Below, piece by piece: positions 34,968 through 44,004 of a stretch of DNA of 64,000 bases. The notes under the pieces were generated by a model. The model was not told where the DNA came from. It was given only the letters and a program-made list of their open reading frames with translations, and ran no database searches. A program made the translations under genes and the position numbers. Positions within the stretch are counted from its first letter, which is position 1. Each line of letters begins with the position of its first letter. The stretch comes from Flammeovirgaceae bacterium (GTDB lineage Bacteria > Bacteroidota > Bacteroidia > Cytophagales > Cyclobacteriaceae), in assembly GCA_023251155.1 (NCBI GenBank), contig JAHEZH010000002.1, forward strand, positions 1-64,000, read 5' to 3'.

Positions 34968-35003
34968 GGGTGCTGGTTTTCTAAAAACAGGAATCCAGCA
35001 TCC
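34968..35003. repeat. Intergenic inverted repeat (GGGTGCTGG / CCAGCATCC)
   Basis: A 9-bp stem (one G-T pair) with an A/T-rich loop, 6 nt after the S9 peptidase stop. Could act as a transcript 3'-end hairpin; no T-run follows. The words resemble dispersed CCAGCATCC repeats that I recall from other genomes of this phylum. Confidence 0.5.
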
Positions 35004-35029
35004 AAACTTAAGTATCAAACCAATTATCG

Positions 35030-35512
35030 ATGAACAACATCACCATACGCACTGGCCGTAAAGAAGATTTAGCACGCACTCTTGAACTGATTAAAGAGCT
35101 TGCCGAATACGAGCGTGCGGCACATGAAGTAACAAACACGGTAGCGCAGATGGAGATGGATGGCTTCGGAGCAAATCCCATCTTTGGGTTCTTTGTTGCT
35201 GAAGAACAAAACCGCATTATCGGACTTTCCCTTTATTACTGGCGCTACTCTACCTGGAAAGGCAAGCGCTTGTACCTGGAAGACATTATCGTTACCGAAA
35301 GCGAACGCGGTCGTGGCATTGGCAAATTATTGTTTGACCGCACCATGCAACATGCACTGGACGAAAACTGCAGTGGTATGCTATGGCAGGTGCTGGATTG
35401 GAACGAACCCGCTATTAATTTCTATAAAAAGTATGGTTCGAAAATGGATGGAGAGTGGATCAATGCTTCGCTGGAAAGAGAGCAATTGCACAAGTTGCTT
35501 GCTGCCCGCTAA
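35030..35512 (+). CDS. GNAT-family N-acetyltransferase (SAT1/thialysine acetyltransferase-like)
   Basis: A 160-residue acetyltransferase. The acetyl-CoA loop is in ESERGRGIGKLLF; the segments LIKELAEYERA, LYYWRYSTWKGKRLYLEDI and WNEPAINFYKKYG are those of the diamine/thialysine acetyltransferase group. It probably acetylates a small polyamine-like or amino-acid amine. Separated from the S9 peptidase by the hairpin. Confidence 0.85.
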   Translation: MNNITIRTGRKEDLARTLELIKELAEYERAAHEVTNTVAQMEMDGFGANPIFGFFVAEEQNRIIGLSLYYWRYSTWKGKRLYLEDIIVTESERGRGIGKLLFDRTMQHALDENCSGMLWQVLDWNEPAINFYKKYGSKMDGEWINASLEREQLHKLLAAR

Positions 35513-35578
35513 ATCCATTTCTTATCCCGGACAGTGGCATCACATTTATGATTAATGATTGAAATAATATCAATCATC

Positions 35579-35776
35579 ATGGCAAAGTATTCAAAACTGG
35601 CGCAGAAGAAAGTAGCCACTACCCTGCGTGAAAGAAAAAAGGGAACATTGAGAAGCGGAAGCGGTCAAAAAGTAACCAGTAAGAAACAAGCTATCGCCAT
35701 TGGGTTATCCGAAGCACGCAAGGCAGGAGCTAAAGTTCCGAAGAAAGCAACGAAAACATCGAAAAGAAAAAGCTGA
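35579..35776 (+). CDS. Small basic DUF6496-like protein
   Basis: A 65-residue, lysine/arginine-rich protein. The core SGSGQKVTSKKQAIAIGLSE matches the DUF6496 pattern (LKSGSGKKVTxRKQAIAIALSEA). ATG 35579 is preferred; the frame can extend 8 residues upstream without resemblance to the family. The basic, glycine/alanine-rich tail would suit nucleic-acid binding, but this is inference. Function unknown. Confidence 0.75.
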   Translation: MAKYSKLAQKKVATTLRERKKGTLRSGSGQKVTSKKQAIAIGLSEARKAGAKVPKKATKTSKRKS

Positions 35777-35812
35777 ACGAATGAGTTAGCAAGAGCTAAA
35801 AGAAGGAGATGG

Positions 35813-35989
35813 TCACTCCTCCTCTTTAGTGTCTTCAGCGATATCTCCTCTTTTCTCGTCTTCTTTGTTTCTTCCCTTGCCGGGAGGTGAAGACGGATCA
35901 ATGTGCTGTGGTGGTCGGGGAGTCTTTACAGAACGATGATCCTCTTGATGATCCTCTTTGGCTATATCCTGCTTCTTTTCCTTTGCCAT
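35813..35989 (-). CDS. Small hydrophilic, probably disordered protein (58 aa)
   Basis: Extremely polar, rich in K, E, D, P and H (KEDHQEDHRSVKTPRPPQH). No family is recognised. ATG 35989 (MAKEKK) is preferred over one five codons upstream. It is convergent with the DUF6496 gene and belongs to a run of tiny genes. A chance ORF cannot be excluded, but the even, unspliced reading frame and composition look genuine. Confidence 0.45.
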   Translation of the reverse strand: MAKEKKQDIAKEDHQEDHRSVKTPRPPQHIDPSSPPGKGRNKEDEKRGDIAEDTKEEE

Positions 35990-36138
35990 ACATTTTTTAT
36001 TCAAGTGGAATTAAAATGTAATGCCACGCCAAAGCCAATAAAGCAAGGGATTGCCTCAGCGAGTGTACAAGGATTGTCGGGATAATTCCCCAACCAAAAA
36101 GAATAGTTACAAAATCAGGACAGCATTCATTGACCTGA

Positions 36139-36483
36139 TCATTGCTCCTGCGTGTAATTGATAAGTCCTTTGAAGAATTGAATTCCTCCGAAGAGAATAG
36201 CTCCCCAGAAAATAAATCCAATATTCGCCAGGGTAGCTACCGTTCCACCGATGCACCAGAGTGCACCATAAAGCATGTCCTTACGGGCACGTTCTTTTTT
36301 CGCACTGGAGATCTGGTCTTCCAGACCCGATACAATCGTATAAGCCGCATTATCGCTCAGGCCTCTTTCCATCAAGGCTTCTTTAGCCTCCGCTGAAGAT
36401 TTGCCTTCATTCACCATAAGGTTAGCTGCGTAGTTGTACACTTCACTTACTACTTGCTGCTGGTCGATAGTTTGATTTTCCAT
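36139..36483 (-). CDS. Small membrane protein (114 aa)
   Basis: The N-terminal ~65 residues are helical and soluble (VVSEVYNYAANLMVNEGKS, LMERGLSDNAAYTIVSGL); the rest contains two hydrophobic helices (MLYGALWCIGGTVATLANIG and FIFWGAILFGGIQFFKGL). No family is recognised. Probably an inner-membrane protein with a cytoplasmic N-terminal domain. Confidence 0.7.
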   Translation of the reverse strand: MENQTIDQQQVVSEVYNYAANLMVNEGKSSAEAKEALMERGLSDNAAYTIVSGLEDQISSAKKERARKDMLYGALWCIGGTVATLANIGFIFWGAILFGGIQFFKGLINYTQEQ

Positions 36484-36672
36484 AGGTAGTTGTTATGGGG
36501 TTTAATGATTTTTGCTTAGGCTAAATTAACCCGATTCCAATTTTATGCGGATATCACTTTCCCCGATAAACTTACATCCAATAGAAAATCACTCTTCTGT
36601 TCCACTTCCTTACTTCCATTTTCCCCAATTGAGGTGACTGACAGCTGGCTTTACATTTTTAGCAGCCGTGTT

Positions 36673-36864
36673 ATGAAAGCAAAAAAAGAAAACCCGAACG
36701 ATCACAAGCGCATTACGCCCGAAACGAAAGGGAGCAAAGCCAATGACCGCAAGTTCACCTCTTATGATACATCGAAACAGGAGACCTCCTCTCCTCAAAA
36801 AGTAAGAGAGACAAAAGAATCAGCCTCTGAACATGCCCGATCGAAAAGTGCTAAAGGGAAATAA
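36673..36864 (+). CDS. Small hydrophilic, probably disordered protein (63 aa)
   Basis: Lysine-, serine- and glutamate-rich throughout (KKENPNDHKRITPETKGSK; ending HARSKSAKGK) with no hydrophobic core, hence probably unstructured. ATG 36673 is preferred over an upstream in-frame start. A TAcaTTTt element about 20 nt upstream may be its promoter. Function unknown. Confidence 0.45.
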   Translation: MKAKKENPNDHKRITPETKGSKANDRKFTSYDTSKQETSSPQKVRETKESASEHARSKSAKGK

Positions 36865-36912
36865 GTAAAAGGAATTTCGTTAGCGATTAGATAATGGAGA
36901 ATTGCCGGGAAG

Positions 36913-37218
36913 TTACTCCACCTCTTCCAGCAACGTGCGGAAGGCAGCCTGCCCATCCCCGAACTTCTTTGCTCCCTCTTCGCGAAGGCGTGGCGCATAC
37001 TTTTCCAGGTAAATTTCTATTTCATCCAGGGACTGGGCTGCATATTGTATAGCATACGATACGGCTCCTCCTTCTTCCACACCAACTACCTTGTAGATTT
37101 TGTGTCCTACAAACATACCCGTGCTCATCACATCAGGAATGTGAACGGTCTTCATCCACACCAGCCACTCCTGCTCGATGGACTTATCTACCCCTATCGT
37201 TACGTTATAAATCAGCAT
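36913..37218 (-). CDS. DUF4286 family protein
   Basis: A 101-residue protein with the DUF4286 pattern: LIYNVTIGVDKSIEQEWLVW, HIPDVMSTGMF, and SYAIQYAAQSLDEIEIYLEKY in part. Ferredoxin-like alpha/beta fold is likely; function unknown. It lies 10 nt downstream of the EamA transporter gene and is probably co-transcribed with it. Confidence 0.82.
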   Translation of the reverse strand: MLIYNVTIGVDKSIEQEWLVWMKTVHIPDVMSTGMFVGHKIYKVVGVEEGGAVSYAIQYAAQSLDEIEIYLEKYAPRLREEGAKKFGDGQAAFRTLLEEVE

Positions 37219-37227
37219 GCGTCAAAA

Positions 37228-38097
37228 TTAATTATTTTTCTTTTGTCCGAGGTACAGGGCCAGCAGTACAACCGTTGTTCCTGCTGCGGTGTAGAACGAG
37301 AACGGTTCGTCCAACAATAAAGTAGCTAACCCCAGGCCAAATATAGGACAGAGAAAAAGCCACATGGAGGCGCGCACCGCATCTTCACGCAACAGTCGCA
37401 GCCATAATTGTACTGCAAACACCGAAACAGGAATAATCAGCCAGGCCAGTGATAACGTGAAATTCAAATCGTACGTGTTATTCCCCTTATAGAAGAAAAT
37501 GGCAAAAGGCAACAACAACAATCCACCGGCAAGTACCTGCCATCCATTAATAGCAATCCGCGAAAGCGACCAATGGACGGAAGAATAAAAAACCGAACCA
37601 ATGGAATACGTGACCATGGATAGTACCAAAAGGATTAATCCATAAGTGGATGCATAGCTGGTTTGCAGCAAGGGATACGTAGCCAGGGCCACTCCGGCAA
37701 TACCAAGGCAAATACTTATCCATTCATTCAGTTTTACTTTTCGCTTCAACCACAGCGAAGAGAAGATACTGATAAGTAATGGATTTAATGCGATCGCCAA
37801 AGCGGTAATGCCTGCGGCTACTGTTTGCAATGCAATGATGAACAAGCCCAAGTAGAGCGCAGTATTAAATGCCCCAAATACAAATAAGTTCATCCATTCT
37901 TTTCCTTCCGGCTTGCGACTACCTTGCCATACATGGGTATAAATCAGCAGTAATGCCCCTGCCAGTAAAAAACGAATGGTAAAAAAAGTGAGCGGCTCTA
38001 CAGATTGCAACCCAAACTTACCGGCAATGGATGCAGATGACCAGAGTATGGCAAAGGATAAGCCGGTGAGAAGATAGGTGACGGAGGTACGTGACAA
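37228..38097 (-). CDS. EamA/DMT-family transporter
   Basis: A 289-residue protein of ten predicted transmembrane helices in two homologous halves, the EamA (drug/metabolite transporter) architecture. The first half includes FAILWSSASIAGKFGL, the second begins near ASTYGLILLVLSMVTYSIG. The family exports amino acids or other small metabolites; the substrate is not predictable. Divergent from the biotin carrier gene. Confidence 0.88.
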   Translation of the reverse strand: MSRTSVTYLLTGLSFAILWSSASIAGKFGLQSVEPLTFFTIRFLLAGALLLIYTHVWQGSRKPEGKEWMNLFVFGAFNTALYLGLFIIALQTVAAGITALAIALNPLLISIFSSLWLKRKVKLNEWISICLGIAGVALATYPLLQTSYASTYGLILLVLSMVTYSIGSVFYSSVHWSLSRIAINGWQVLAGGLLLLPFAIFFYKGNNTYDLNFTLSLAWLIIPVSVFAVQLWLRLLREDAVRASMWLFLCPIFGLGLATLLLDEPFSFYTAAGTTVVLLALYLGQKKNN

Positions 38098-38185
38098 GAA
38101 AACGCAAATTGAATTTGCAGCAATATACTACTCTATTCGTTTCGCCACTTTATGGAAAGCACTTTCCGGCACTCAAACTTTATTT

Positions 38186-38193
38186 TATATTTG
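38186..38193 (+). promoter_or_regulatory. Promoter -7 box (TATATTTG) for the biotin carrier gene, likely leaderless
   Basis: Exact TAnnTTTG ending 4 nt before ATG 38197, so the predicted transcript start falls on the start codon. A TTTC about 23 nt upstream can serve as -33 element. Confidence 0.55.
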
Positions 38194-38196
38194 GTC

Positions 38197-38691
38197 ATGC
38201 ATAAAGCAATCGTTAACGATAAGAGTTTCGAGATTACCTCAAATGAGGATGGCCTCGCTGTAAACGGATCTCCTTTTAACTGGGATGTTGCCCGAATCGC
38301 GGATGGATACTTTAATATTCTGTATGAGAACAAAAGTTTTCGTGCCGAAATTATAAAGACAGATACGGCAGCAAAAACTGTTTCCATTAAAATCAACGGC
38401 AACCGCTATACGGTTGCTTTAAAAGACAAGTTTGATCTGCTCCTGGAGAAAATGGGCCTCACCAATACCAGTGCTGCCAAAGTCAATACCATCAAGGCAC
38501 CGATGCCGGGCTTGATCATCGATTTGAAAATAAAAGCGGGCGATACCGTAAAAGCAGGCGAACCCTTGCTGATACTGGAAGCGATGAAGATGGAAAACAT
38601 CTTAAAATCACCGGGAGAAGGCATAGTGAAAAATGTAAAGATCAAGAAAGGTGACAGTGTAGAGAAGGGGCAGGTGTTGATTGAGTTTTAA
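38197..38691 (+). CDS. Biotin carboxyl carrier protein (biotin/lipoyl domain)
   Basis: A 164-residue carrier with an N-terminal ~90-residue beta-rich domain typical of acyl-CoA carboxylase alpha subunits and a C-terminal biotinyl domain with the biotinylated lysine in LEAMKMEN. It would move CO2 between a biotin carboxylase and a carboxyltransferase (propionyl/acyl-CoA or pyruvate type). The partner subunits are not adjacent here. ATG 38197 fits directly behind a perfect promoter; the upstream in-frame start would precede the promoter. Confidence 0.9.
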   Translation: MHKAIVNDKSFEITSNEDGLAVNGSPFNWDVARIADGYFNILYENKSFRAEIIKTDTAAKTVSIKINGNRYTVALKDKFDLLLEKMGLTNTSAAKVNTIKAPMPGLIIDLKIKAGDTVKAGEPLLILEAMKMENILKSPGEGIVKNVKIKKGDSVEKGQVLIEF

Positions 38692-38752
38692 ATTACTAAC
38701 AACTTATACTGCAAACAGCAATTAGCAAACCCCAAACCTAATTATCATCACA

Positions 38753-41700
38753 ATGAAATCTGTACTTATTATTTTAATCTCATTATCTGGGATTATAGCC
38801 CTTATTGCTCAACCTCAGCTGGTAAAAGATGTTAATCCCAAATCTGAATTCACTGGTGGCTCATTTCCAAGAATAATCTCTCGGCTTAACAACAACACAT
38901 TGCTATTTGCAGCCACCAGTACCTCAACAGGTGAAGAGTTATGGAAAAGTGATGGCACAGAAGCAGGTACAACTTTGGTTAAAGACATTAATCCAGGGGC
39001 TGGTGGCACACGTATAAGTAGCATTGTATTTTTTAAGGATAATATTTATTTCACTGCTGATGATGGTAATGGCACCCAGCTTTGGAAAACGGACGGGACC
39101 GAAAGTGGCACAGTAAAAGTACAAAGTCAGTTTGATGGATATTTTATCTCAGACCTTATCCTATTGGGAGACTTCATTTATTTTTCTGCCTCTGATTCCG
39201 ATCACGGTCAGGAACTTTGGAAAAGTGATGGTACATCAAATGGAACTACATTAGTCAAAGATATTAATCCGGGGCCAGGGAGCGCATTCCCTACTTTCGC
39301 TTTCAACTTTACTGCTGTTAATGACATCCTCTTTTTCACTGCAAATGATGGTGTTCACGGTTTGGAACTATGGAAGACCGATGGTTCAGAAACAGGTACT
39401 ATGCTTGTTAAAGACATGAATGCGGGAGCGGCCTCAAGTGAATTTTTAAACTTCACTCCATTCAATGATAACCTATATTTTAACAGCAGCGATGGAATTA
39501 CAGGTCACAGGCTTTGGAAAAGTGATGGAACAGAAGTAGGAACAGTTGAGGCATTTTCCGGGTCAGGAGGAGTATCAAGTCTTACTCCATTCAAGGGTGA
39601 ACTTTATTTTAATAGATACACCGGTGGATTGGGATCAGAATTATGGAAAAGTGATGGCACTCAAAGTGGAACTGTTCTTGTAAAAGACATCAATCCTGGA
39701 GCAGGCAGTTCTACTAGTGGAGGTGCTGATAATAAGTTAATCCTCTTTAAAGACAATCTTTATTTCGGAGCAAATGATGGAGCTCATGATTATCAGCTTT
39801 GGAAAACAGACGGGACAGAAAATGGAACTATGATGGTCAAACAGATTAATCCAACAGGCTCTGCTTTTATCCAGGGCTTTTGTGTTGCAAACAATACATT
39901 GTTTTTTTCTGCCGTGCGTAATCAAGATCAGGAACTTTGGAAAACAGACGGCACGGAAAGTGGAACATTAGAAGTAAAAAACATCAATACATATAAATCT
40001 TCTTCACCATTCAATCTTGTCAATCTAAACAACCAACTTTATTTTACCGCTGATGATGGCCGATATGGAAATGAACTTTGGAAAACAGACGGGACAGAAC
40101 AGTCTACCGTATTGGTAAAAGATATTAACACAAGTTCGCTCTTCTATCCACAATCTTTAGCAACAGCCGGCAATAATTTATACTTCCTAAATAATAGCGG
40201 TAATCACAATTTTCAAATCTGGAAAAGTGATGGAACAACCACCGGTACCAGTCAGATAAAAGAATTCGATACCGACAAAATAGAGATATATAACTCACTT
40301 GGATTAGGTAGTAACTATATTTTCAATTTTGATGATGGAGTTCACGGCCTGGAACTTTGGAAAAGTGATGGAACGGGAAACGGCACTGTGATGATTAAGG
40401 ATATCAATCCAACAGGAGGATCTGATCCTGGAGTCGTTAGTACAAGCTTGGTTACTCTAGATGCCAATACATTTTTTTCTGCAAATGATGGCACCCACGG
40501 ATTTGAATTATGGCGCACAGATGGAACATCAGTAGGAACAACCATGGTGAAAGATTTAAATTCCGGAATAGCGAGTTCTAATCCTTTTCAATTCATCAAC
40601 CTGAATGGAACAATCTATTTTTTAGCAAATTCATTTGAACTTTGGAAAACAGATGGAACCGAGGCTGGCACTTCACTGGTAAAAAATGTAAATCCATCCG
40701 GATCGGGATGGAGACCTTATTTTTTAACGTCCGGGAACAACATACTGTTCTTCGTTGCAGACGATGGAATTCACGGCAGTGAATTATGGAGAAGTGACGG
40801 AACTACTTCTGGAACTGTTTTAGTAAAAGATATATATACGGGCATGGACTCACACTATATGAATATCCTCGGCGTTCATAATGGCATCGTTTATTTCCAT
40901 GCAAATGATGGTGAATCCAATTATGAAATATGGAAGTCAGATGGAACTGAACAGGGAACCATTATGTTAAAAGATATCAATCCAGGCCCCAATGGATCAG
41001 GCATAAATAGCTTTTTATCCTTCAAAAATCATTTCTATTTCGTTGCATCTACAACCGCTTACGGTTTCGAACTGTGGAGGTCAGACGGAACTGAACAAGG
41101 GACTCTTCTCTTTAAAGATATTAATCCTGGAGCAAGAGGCTCTGACATCTACTCAGGGCTGATCGCATTAGATGAATTGTTTTATTTCATTGCCAATGAT
41201 GGTACGCATGGTGCTGAATTATGGAAGAGCGATGGCACATCAAACGGAACAAAATTAGTTTACGATATTAATCAAGGAACTTCTTCTTCTGCCCCATACC
41301 CTCTTGTTATTTTAAACCACGAGTTATTCTTCACTGCAGAAGATAACATTCATGGTCGTGAGCTATGGAAATTCAATCCCAAATTTCAAACAATTATTTT
41401 TGACGAATTAAGGGATAAAATTGCTATCGATCCATCATTTACTTTGTCAGCTACCTCCTATTCTGAACTTCCGGTCTCATTTCAAATTATGTCAGGGCCA
41501 GCAACAATTGAGGGGAACAAAGTATCTTTAACAGGAAGTGGGTTAGTTAAAATAAAAGCTATTCAGCAAGGCAATGAAAAATTTGATGCCGCGGAACCTG
41601 TAGAGCGTTCATTCAATGTTACTAAGGCAGATCAGACTATTACTTTTAATGCCTTGGAAGATAAAACGTCTGATTCGGCTCCTTTCGATCTTGACGCTAC

Positions 41701-42127
41701 TGCTACTTCACTGCTTCCTGTATCATTTACAATTGTTTCTGGCCCAGCAGAGATTTCCGGAAAAACAGTAATGCTTAAAAGTGAGGGTGGAACTGTAACC
41801 ATAAAAGCATCTCAGTCCGGCAATGAAAAATACAAAGCGGCAGAAAGCGTTGAGCGATCATTTTTCTCCAAATTAATTCTTGGGCTGGAATCAAATGATG
41901 AAATTCATTTCTTCCCAAATCCCGTGAGTGAAACATTGTACATCACTCTCGATGAAAACAGTGAGGTTTCCGAAATTGGGTTGATAAATAGTACAGGGCA
42001 ATCTGTTTTGCAGCAAAAAGTAGATGTTTTAAACATTGCTATTCCTGTTTCTCAACTTTCAAAAGGAATCTATTTCCTTCAATTAAAAGGGAAGGTTACT
42101 CAGACGAAAAAACTCATCGTAGAGTAG
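38753..42127 (+). CDS. Giant secreted ELWxxDGT-repeat protein with T9SS sorting domain
   Basis: A 1,124-residue protein. A signal peptide (1-19) is followed by 17 complete ELWK(S/T)DGT units and one degenerate ELWKFN unit, spaced ~40-60 residues with a conserved VKDINPG after each; together they predict one or more beta propellers. Two tandem ~80-residue beta-sandwich repeats follow (FDELRDKIAI and FNALEDKTSD starts, each ending AAExVERSF). The last ~75 residues form a type-A T9SS sorting domain (FFPNPVSETLYI ... GIYFLQLKG). It is therefore exported through the outer membrane and released or surface-anchored. A role in adhesion or polymer binding is inference. The gene is A+T-richer than its neighbours. 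Confidence 0.9.
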   Translation: MKSVLIILISLSGIIALIAQPQLVKDVNPKSEFTGGSFPRIISRLNNNTLLFAATSTSTGEELWKSDGTEAGTTLVKDINPGAGGTRISSIVFFKDNIYFTADDGNGTQLWKTDGTESGTVKVQSQFDGYFISDLILLGDFIYFSASDSDHGQELWKSDGTSNGTTLVKDINPGPGSAFPTFAFNFTAVNDILFFTANDGVHGLELWKTDGSETGTMLVKDMNAGAASSEFLNFTPFNDNLYFNSSDGITGHRLWKSDGTEVGTVEAFSGSGGVSSLTPFKGELYFNRYTGGLGSELWKSDGTQSGTVLVKDINPGAGSSTSGGADNKLILFKDNLYFGANDGAHDYQLWKTDGTENGTMMVKQINPTGSAFIQGFCVANNTLFFSAVRNQDQELWKTDGTESGTLEVKNINTYKSSSPFNLVNLNNQLYFTADDGRYGNELWKTDGTEQSTVLVKDINTSSLFYPQSLATAGNNLYFLNNSGNHNFQIWKSDGTTTGTSQIKEFDTDKIEIYNSLGLGSNYIFNFDDGVHGLELWKSDGTGNGTVMIKDINPTGGSDPGVVSTSLVTLDANTFFSANDGTHGFELWRTDGTSVGTTMVKDLNSGIASSNPFQFINLNGTIYFLANSFELWKTDGTEAGTSLVKNVNPSGSGWRPYFLTSGNNILFFVADDGIHGSELWRSDGTTSGTVLVKDIYTGMDSHYMNILGVHNGIVYFHANDGESNYEIWKSDGTEQGTIMLKDINPGPNGSGINSFLSFKNHFYFVASTTAYGFELWRSDGTEQGTLLFKDINPGARGSDIYSGLIALDELFYFIANDGTHGAELWKSDGTSNGTKLVYDINQGTSSSAPYPLVILNHELFFTAEDNIHGRELWKFNPKFQTIIFDELRDKIAIDPSFTLSATSYSELPVSFQIMSGPATIEGNKVSLTGSGLVKIKAIQQGNEKFDAAEPVERSFNVTKADQTITFNALEDKTSDSAPFDLDATATSLLPVSFTIVSGPAEISGKTVMLKSEGGTVTIKASQSGNEKYKAAESVERSFFSKLILGLESNDEIHFFPNPVSETLYITLDENSEVSEIGLINSTGQSVLQQKVDVLNIAIPVSQLSKGIYFLQLKGKVTQTKKLIVE

Positions 42128-42287
42128 CTCAAAGAATAGTATTGGAGATTAAGCTATCGACAAATACCATCCTTCGTTGATTACAATTTGCAAATTCAAT
42201 GCTGATCAAGGTTACGGAGGGCTGCCATTCTCCTTGATTGAGATATACAAAAATTAATCTGGATTTATATTGAAACTCCTGAGAATC

Positions 42288-43121
42288 TTACTTACCCGGC
42301 AACTTATCCCTCCATTTCTCCATCACCGTAATCACATCAATCATCTGCTGATTGCCGGTTCGCTTCAGCTCATCAAATACTACAGCAGAAATCAGCTTCG
42401 GCCAGAAGAGGGATGAGTTCACATCACCTACTTTAGATTCTATTCTGGTAATCTCTGCGGCAAGCGGAATTCGCAATGCCTCCGGCACATTCGGATCTTG
42501 TGAAAGCACTTTTAGTTTGCTCAGCCCTTCCTGCACTTTGTTATTTTGAAAATCAGCCAGCGCGTCTGTCACCTGATAGGGCCAGTGGATCTGCGTTTCG
42601 TTAGCAAACCCTGCCCAGAAAACTTTCGATCCGTTAAAGTCTTTATCATAAATCTTGGCCACGCCCATCACCATATAAAAAACAGATACTTCGTATTTCA
42701 CTTTTGAAGTTGGTCCCTGTGCATACTTCTTTGCATCGTCCGATTCCTGTTTGGCCAGCTCATTCCATCCTTGCTCATACATCACTATGGAGCGCAGCGA
42801 CTGTGCCATTAGCTTCACTTCTTCTTTATCGCTCTCCTGCGCCAGGTCTGTTTCAGCAAAAGCCATGGCTGGTTTGCGTGAGATGGTCCACATGTAGCCC
42901 AATAGCAAGTGTGCATATTCGCTGTTCAATGGAGCAAGGCTATCTGGTTTTTGTTCGTTATAGGCTGTCACCACCGGGCCGATGCCCGCGCCAGAGGCTG
43001 CTTTGTATGTGGTGTATTTAAATCCCGAAGTCATTTCTTCGTACAACTCCCGCTCGGTCTTCTTTTTGGAAGAGCAGGAGCCAATCACCAGTACGGACAA
43101 AATCAACACAGCACGAGTCAT
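42288..43121 (-). CDS. Lipoprotein of unknown function (helical, TPR-like)
   Basis: A 277-residue protein with a lipoprotein signal (lipobox VIGSC after MTRAVLILSVL). The mature part is mostly helical with repeated amphipathic pairs (LLGYMWTISRKPAMAFAETD, SVFYMVMGVAKIYDKDFNGS in part), suggesting TPR-like repeats. No family is assigned. ATG 43121 is chosen since it places the lipobox correctly; a longer in-frame start at 43166 would not. Divergent from pyrH. Confidence 0.75.
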   Translation of the reverse strand: MTRAVLILSVLVIGSCSSKKKTERELYEEMTSGFKYTTYKAASGAGIGPVVTAYNEQKPDSLAPLNSEYAHLLLGYMWTISRKPAMAFAETDLAQESDKEEVKLMAQSLRSIVMYEQGWNELAKQESDDAKKYAQGPTSKVKYEVSVFYMVMGVAKIYDKDFNGSKVFWAGFANETQIHWPYQVTDALADFQNNKVQEGLSKLKVLSQDPNVPEALRIPLAAEITRIESKVGDVNSSLFWPKLISAVVFDELKRTGNQQMIDVITVMEKWRDKLPGK

Positions 43122-43273
43122 ATTATTCAATAAAGAGTCAGGGATACTAAATACGGGAATGAGCATGCCGGGTTTTCTGATCTAATCATTTCACGACTAT
43201 CCGTTCCTGCCTCAAAAAATGCCTTTAAAATCCTCAAATACTAATATATTTACAGGATTTTGACCACTCTTTC

Positions 43274-43981
43274 ATGAAGCATAAACGTATCCTCCTCAAA
43301 CTCAGCGGTGAAGCATTGCAAGGTGCTTCCAAAAGTACCAATATCGATCCCAATGTATTGGAGCAATATTGCGAAGAAATAAAACTCGTAAAAGAACAGG
43401 GCGTAGAATTGGCCATTGTTATCGGTGGGGGAAACATCTTCAGGGGCGGGCAGGCTGAAGCATTGGGTATAGAGCGGGTACAGGGTGACTACATGGGTAT
43501 GCTGGCTACGGTGATCAACGCCATGGCATTACAAAGTGCACTGGAAAAACACGGCTTATATACCCGACTCATGGCCGGTATCAAAATGGAGCAAGTGTGC
43601 GAACCCTTCATAAGACGCAGAGCCATTCGACATCTTGAAAAAGGACGGATTGTTATTTTTGGTGCCGGTATTGGTAATCCGTACTTCACTACCGACTCTA
43701 CGGCCAGCTTACGCGCCATTGAAGTACAGGCTAGCGTAGTACTGAAAGGTACCCGCGTAGATGGGGTGTACGATAAAGACCCGGAGAAATTCAGCGATGC
43801 GGTTCGTTATGATAAACTTAGTTTCCAGGAAGCCTATTCCAAAAAACTAAACATTATGGACATGACGGCCTTCACACTGTGTATGGAAAACAAACTCCCC
43901 ATCATTGTGTTTGATATGAACAAAAAAGGCAACCTGTTGAAAGTAGCTAAAGGAGAAGAGGCCGGAACGCTGATCAGCTAG
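43274..43981 (+). CDS. pyrH: UMP kinase
   Basis: A 235-residue hexameric amino-acid-kinase-fold enzyme making UDP from UMP. KRILLKLSGEAL, VIGGGNIFRGG, YMGMLATVINAMAL and GTRVDGVYDKDP are diagnostic. Full length. A near-consensus -7 box (TATATTTA, about 43243-43250) is upstream. Followed by frr, the usual pairing. Confidence 0.97.
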   Translation: MKHKRILLKLSGEALQGASKSTNIDPNVLEQYCEEIKLVKEQGVELAIVIGGGNIFRGGQAEALGIERVQGDYMGMLATVINAMALQSALEKHGLYTRLMAGIKMEQVCEPFIRRRAIRHLEKGRIVIFGAGIGNPYFTTDSTASLRAIEVQASVVLKGTRVDGVYDKDPEKFSDAVRYDKLSFQEAYSKKLNIMDMTAFTLCMENKLPIIVFDMNKKGNLLKVAKGEEAGTLIS

Positions 43982-44004
43982 GAATTAAAATGGATAACAA
44001 CTGA

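Noticed and set aside
35997-36221. Minus-strand ORF with a cysteine-containing, hydrophobic C-terminal half
   Set aside because: Looked faintly like a small membrane protein, but its first half lies antisense-free yet in frame overlap with the 114-aa gene's 3' end and no conserved motif is found; treated as chance.
38753-42127. Regular repeats at DNA level resembling an array
   Set aside because: The periodicity comes from codons of the ELWxxDGT protein repeats; no CRISPR-type identical repeats with unique spacers and no cas genes.
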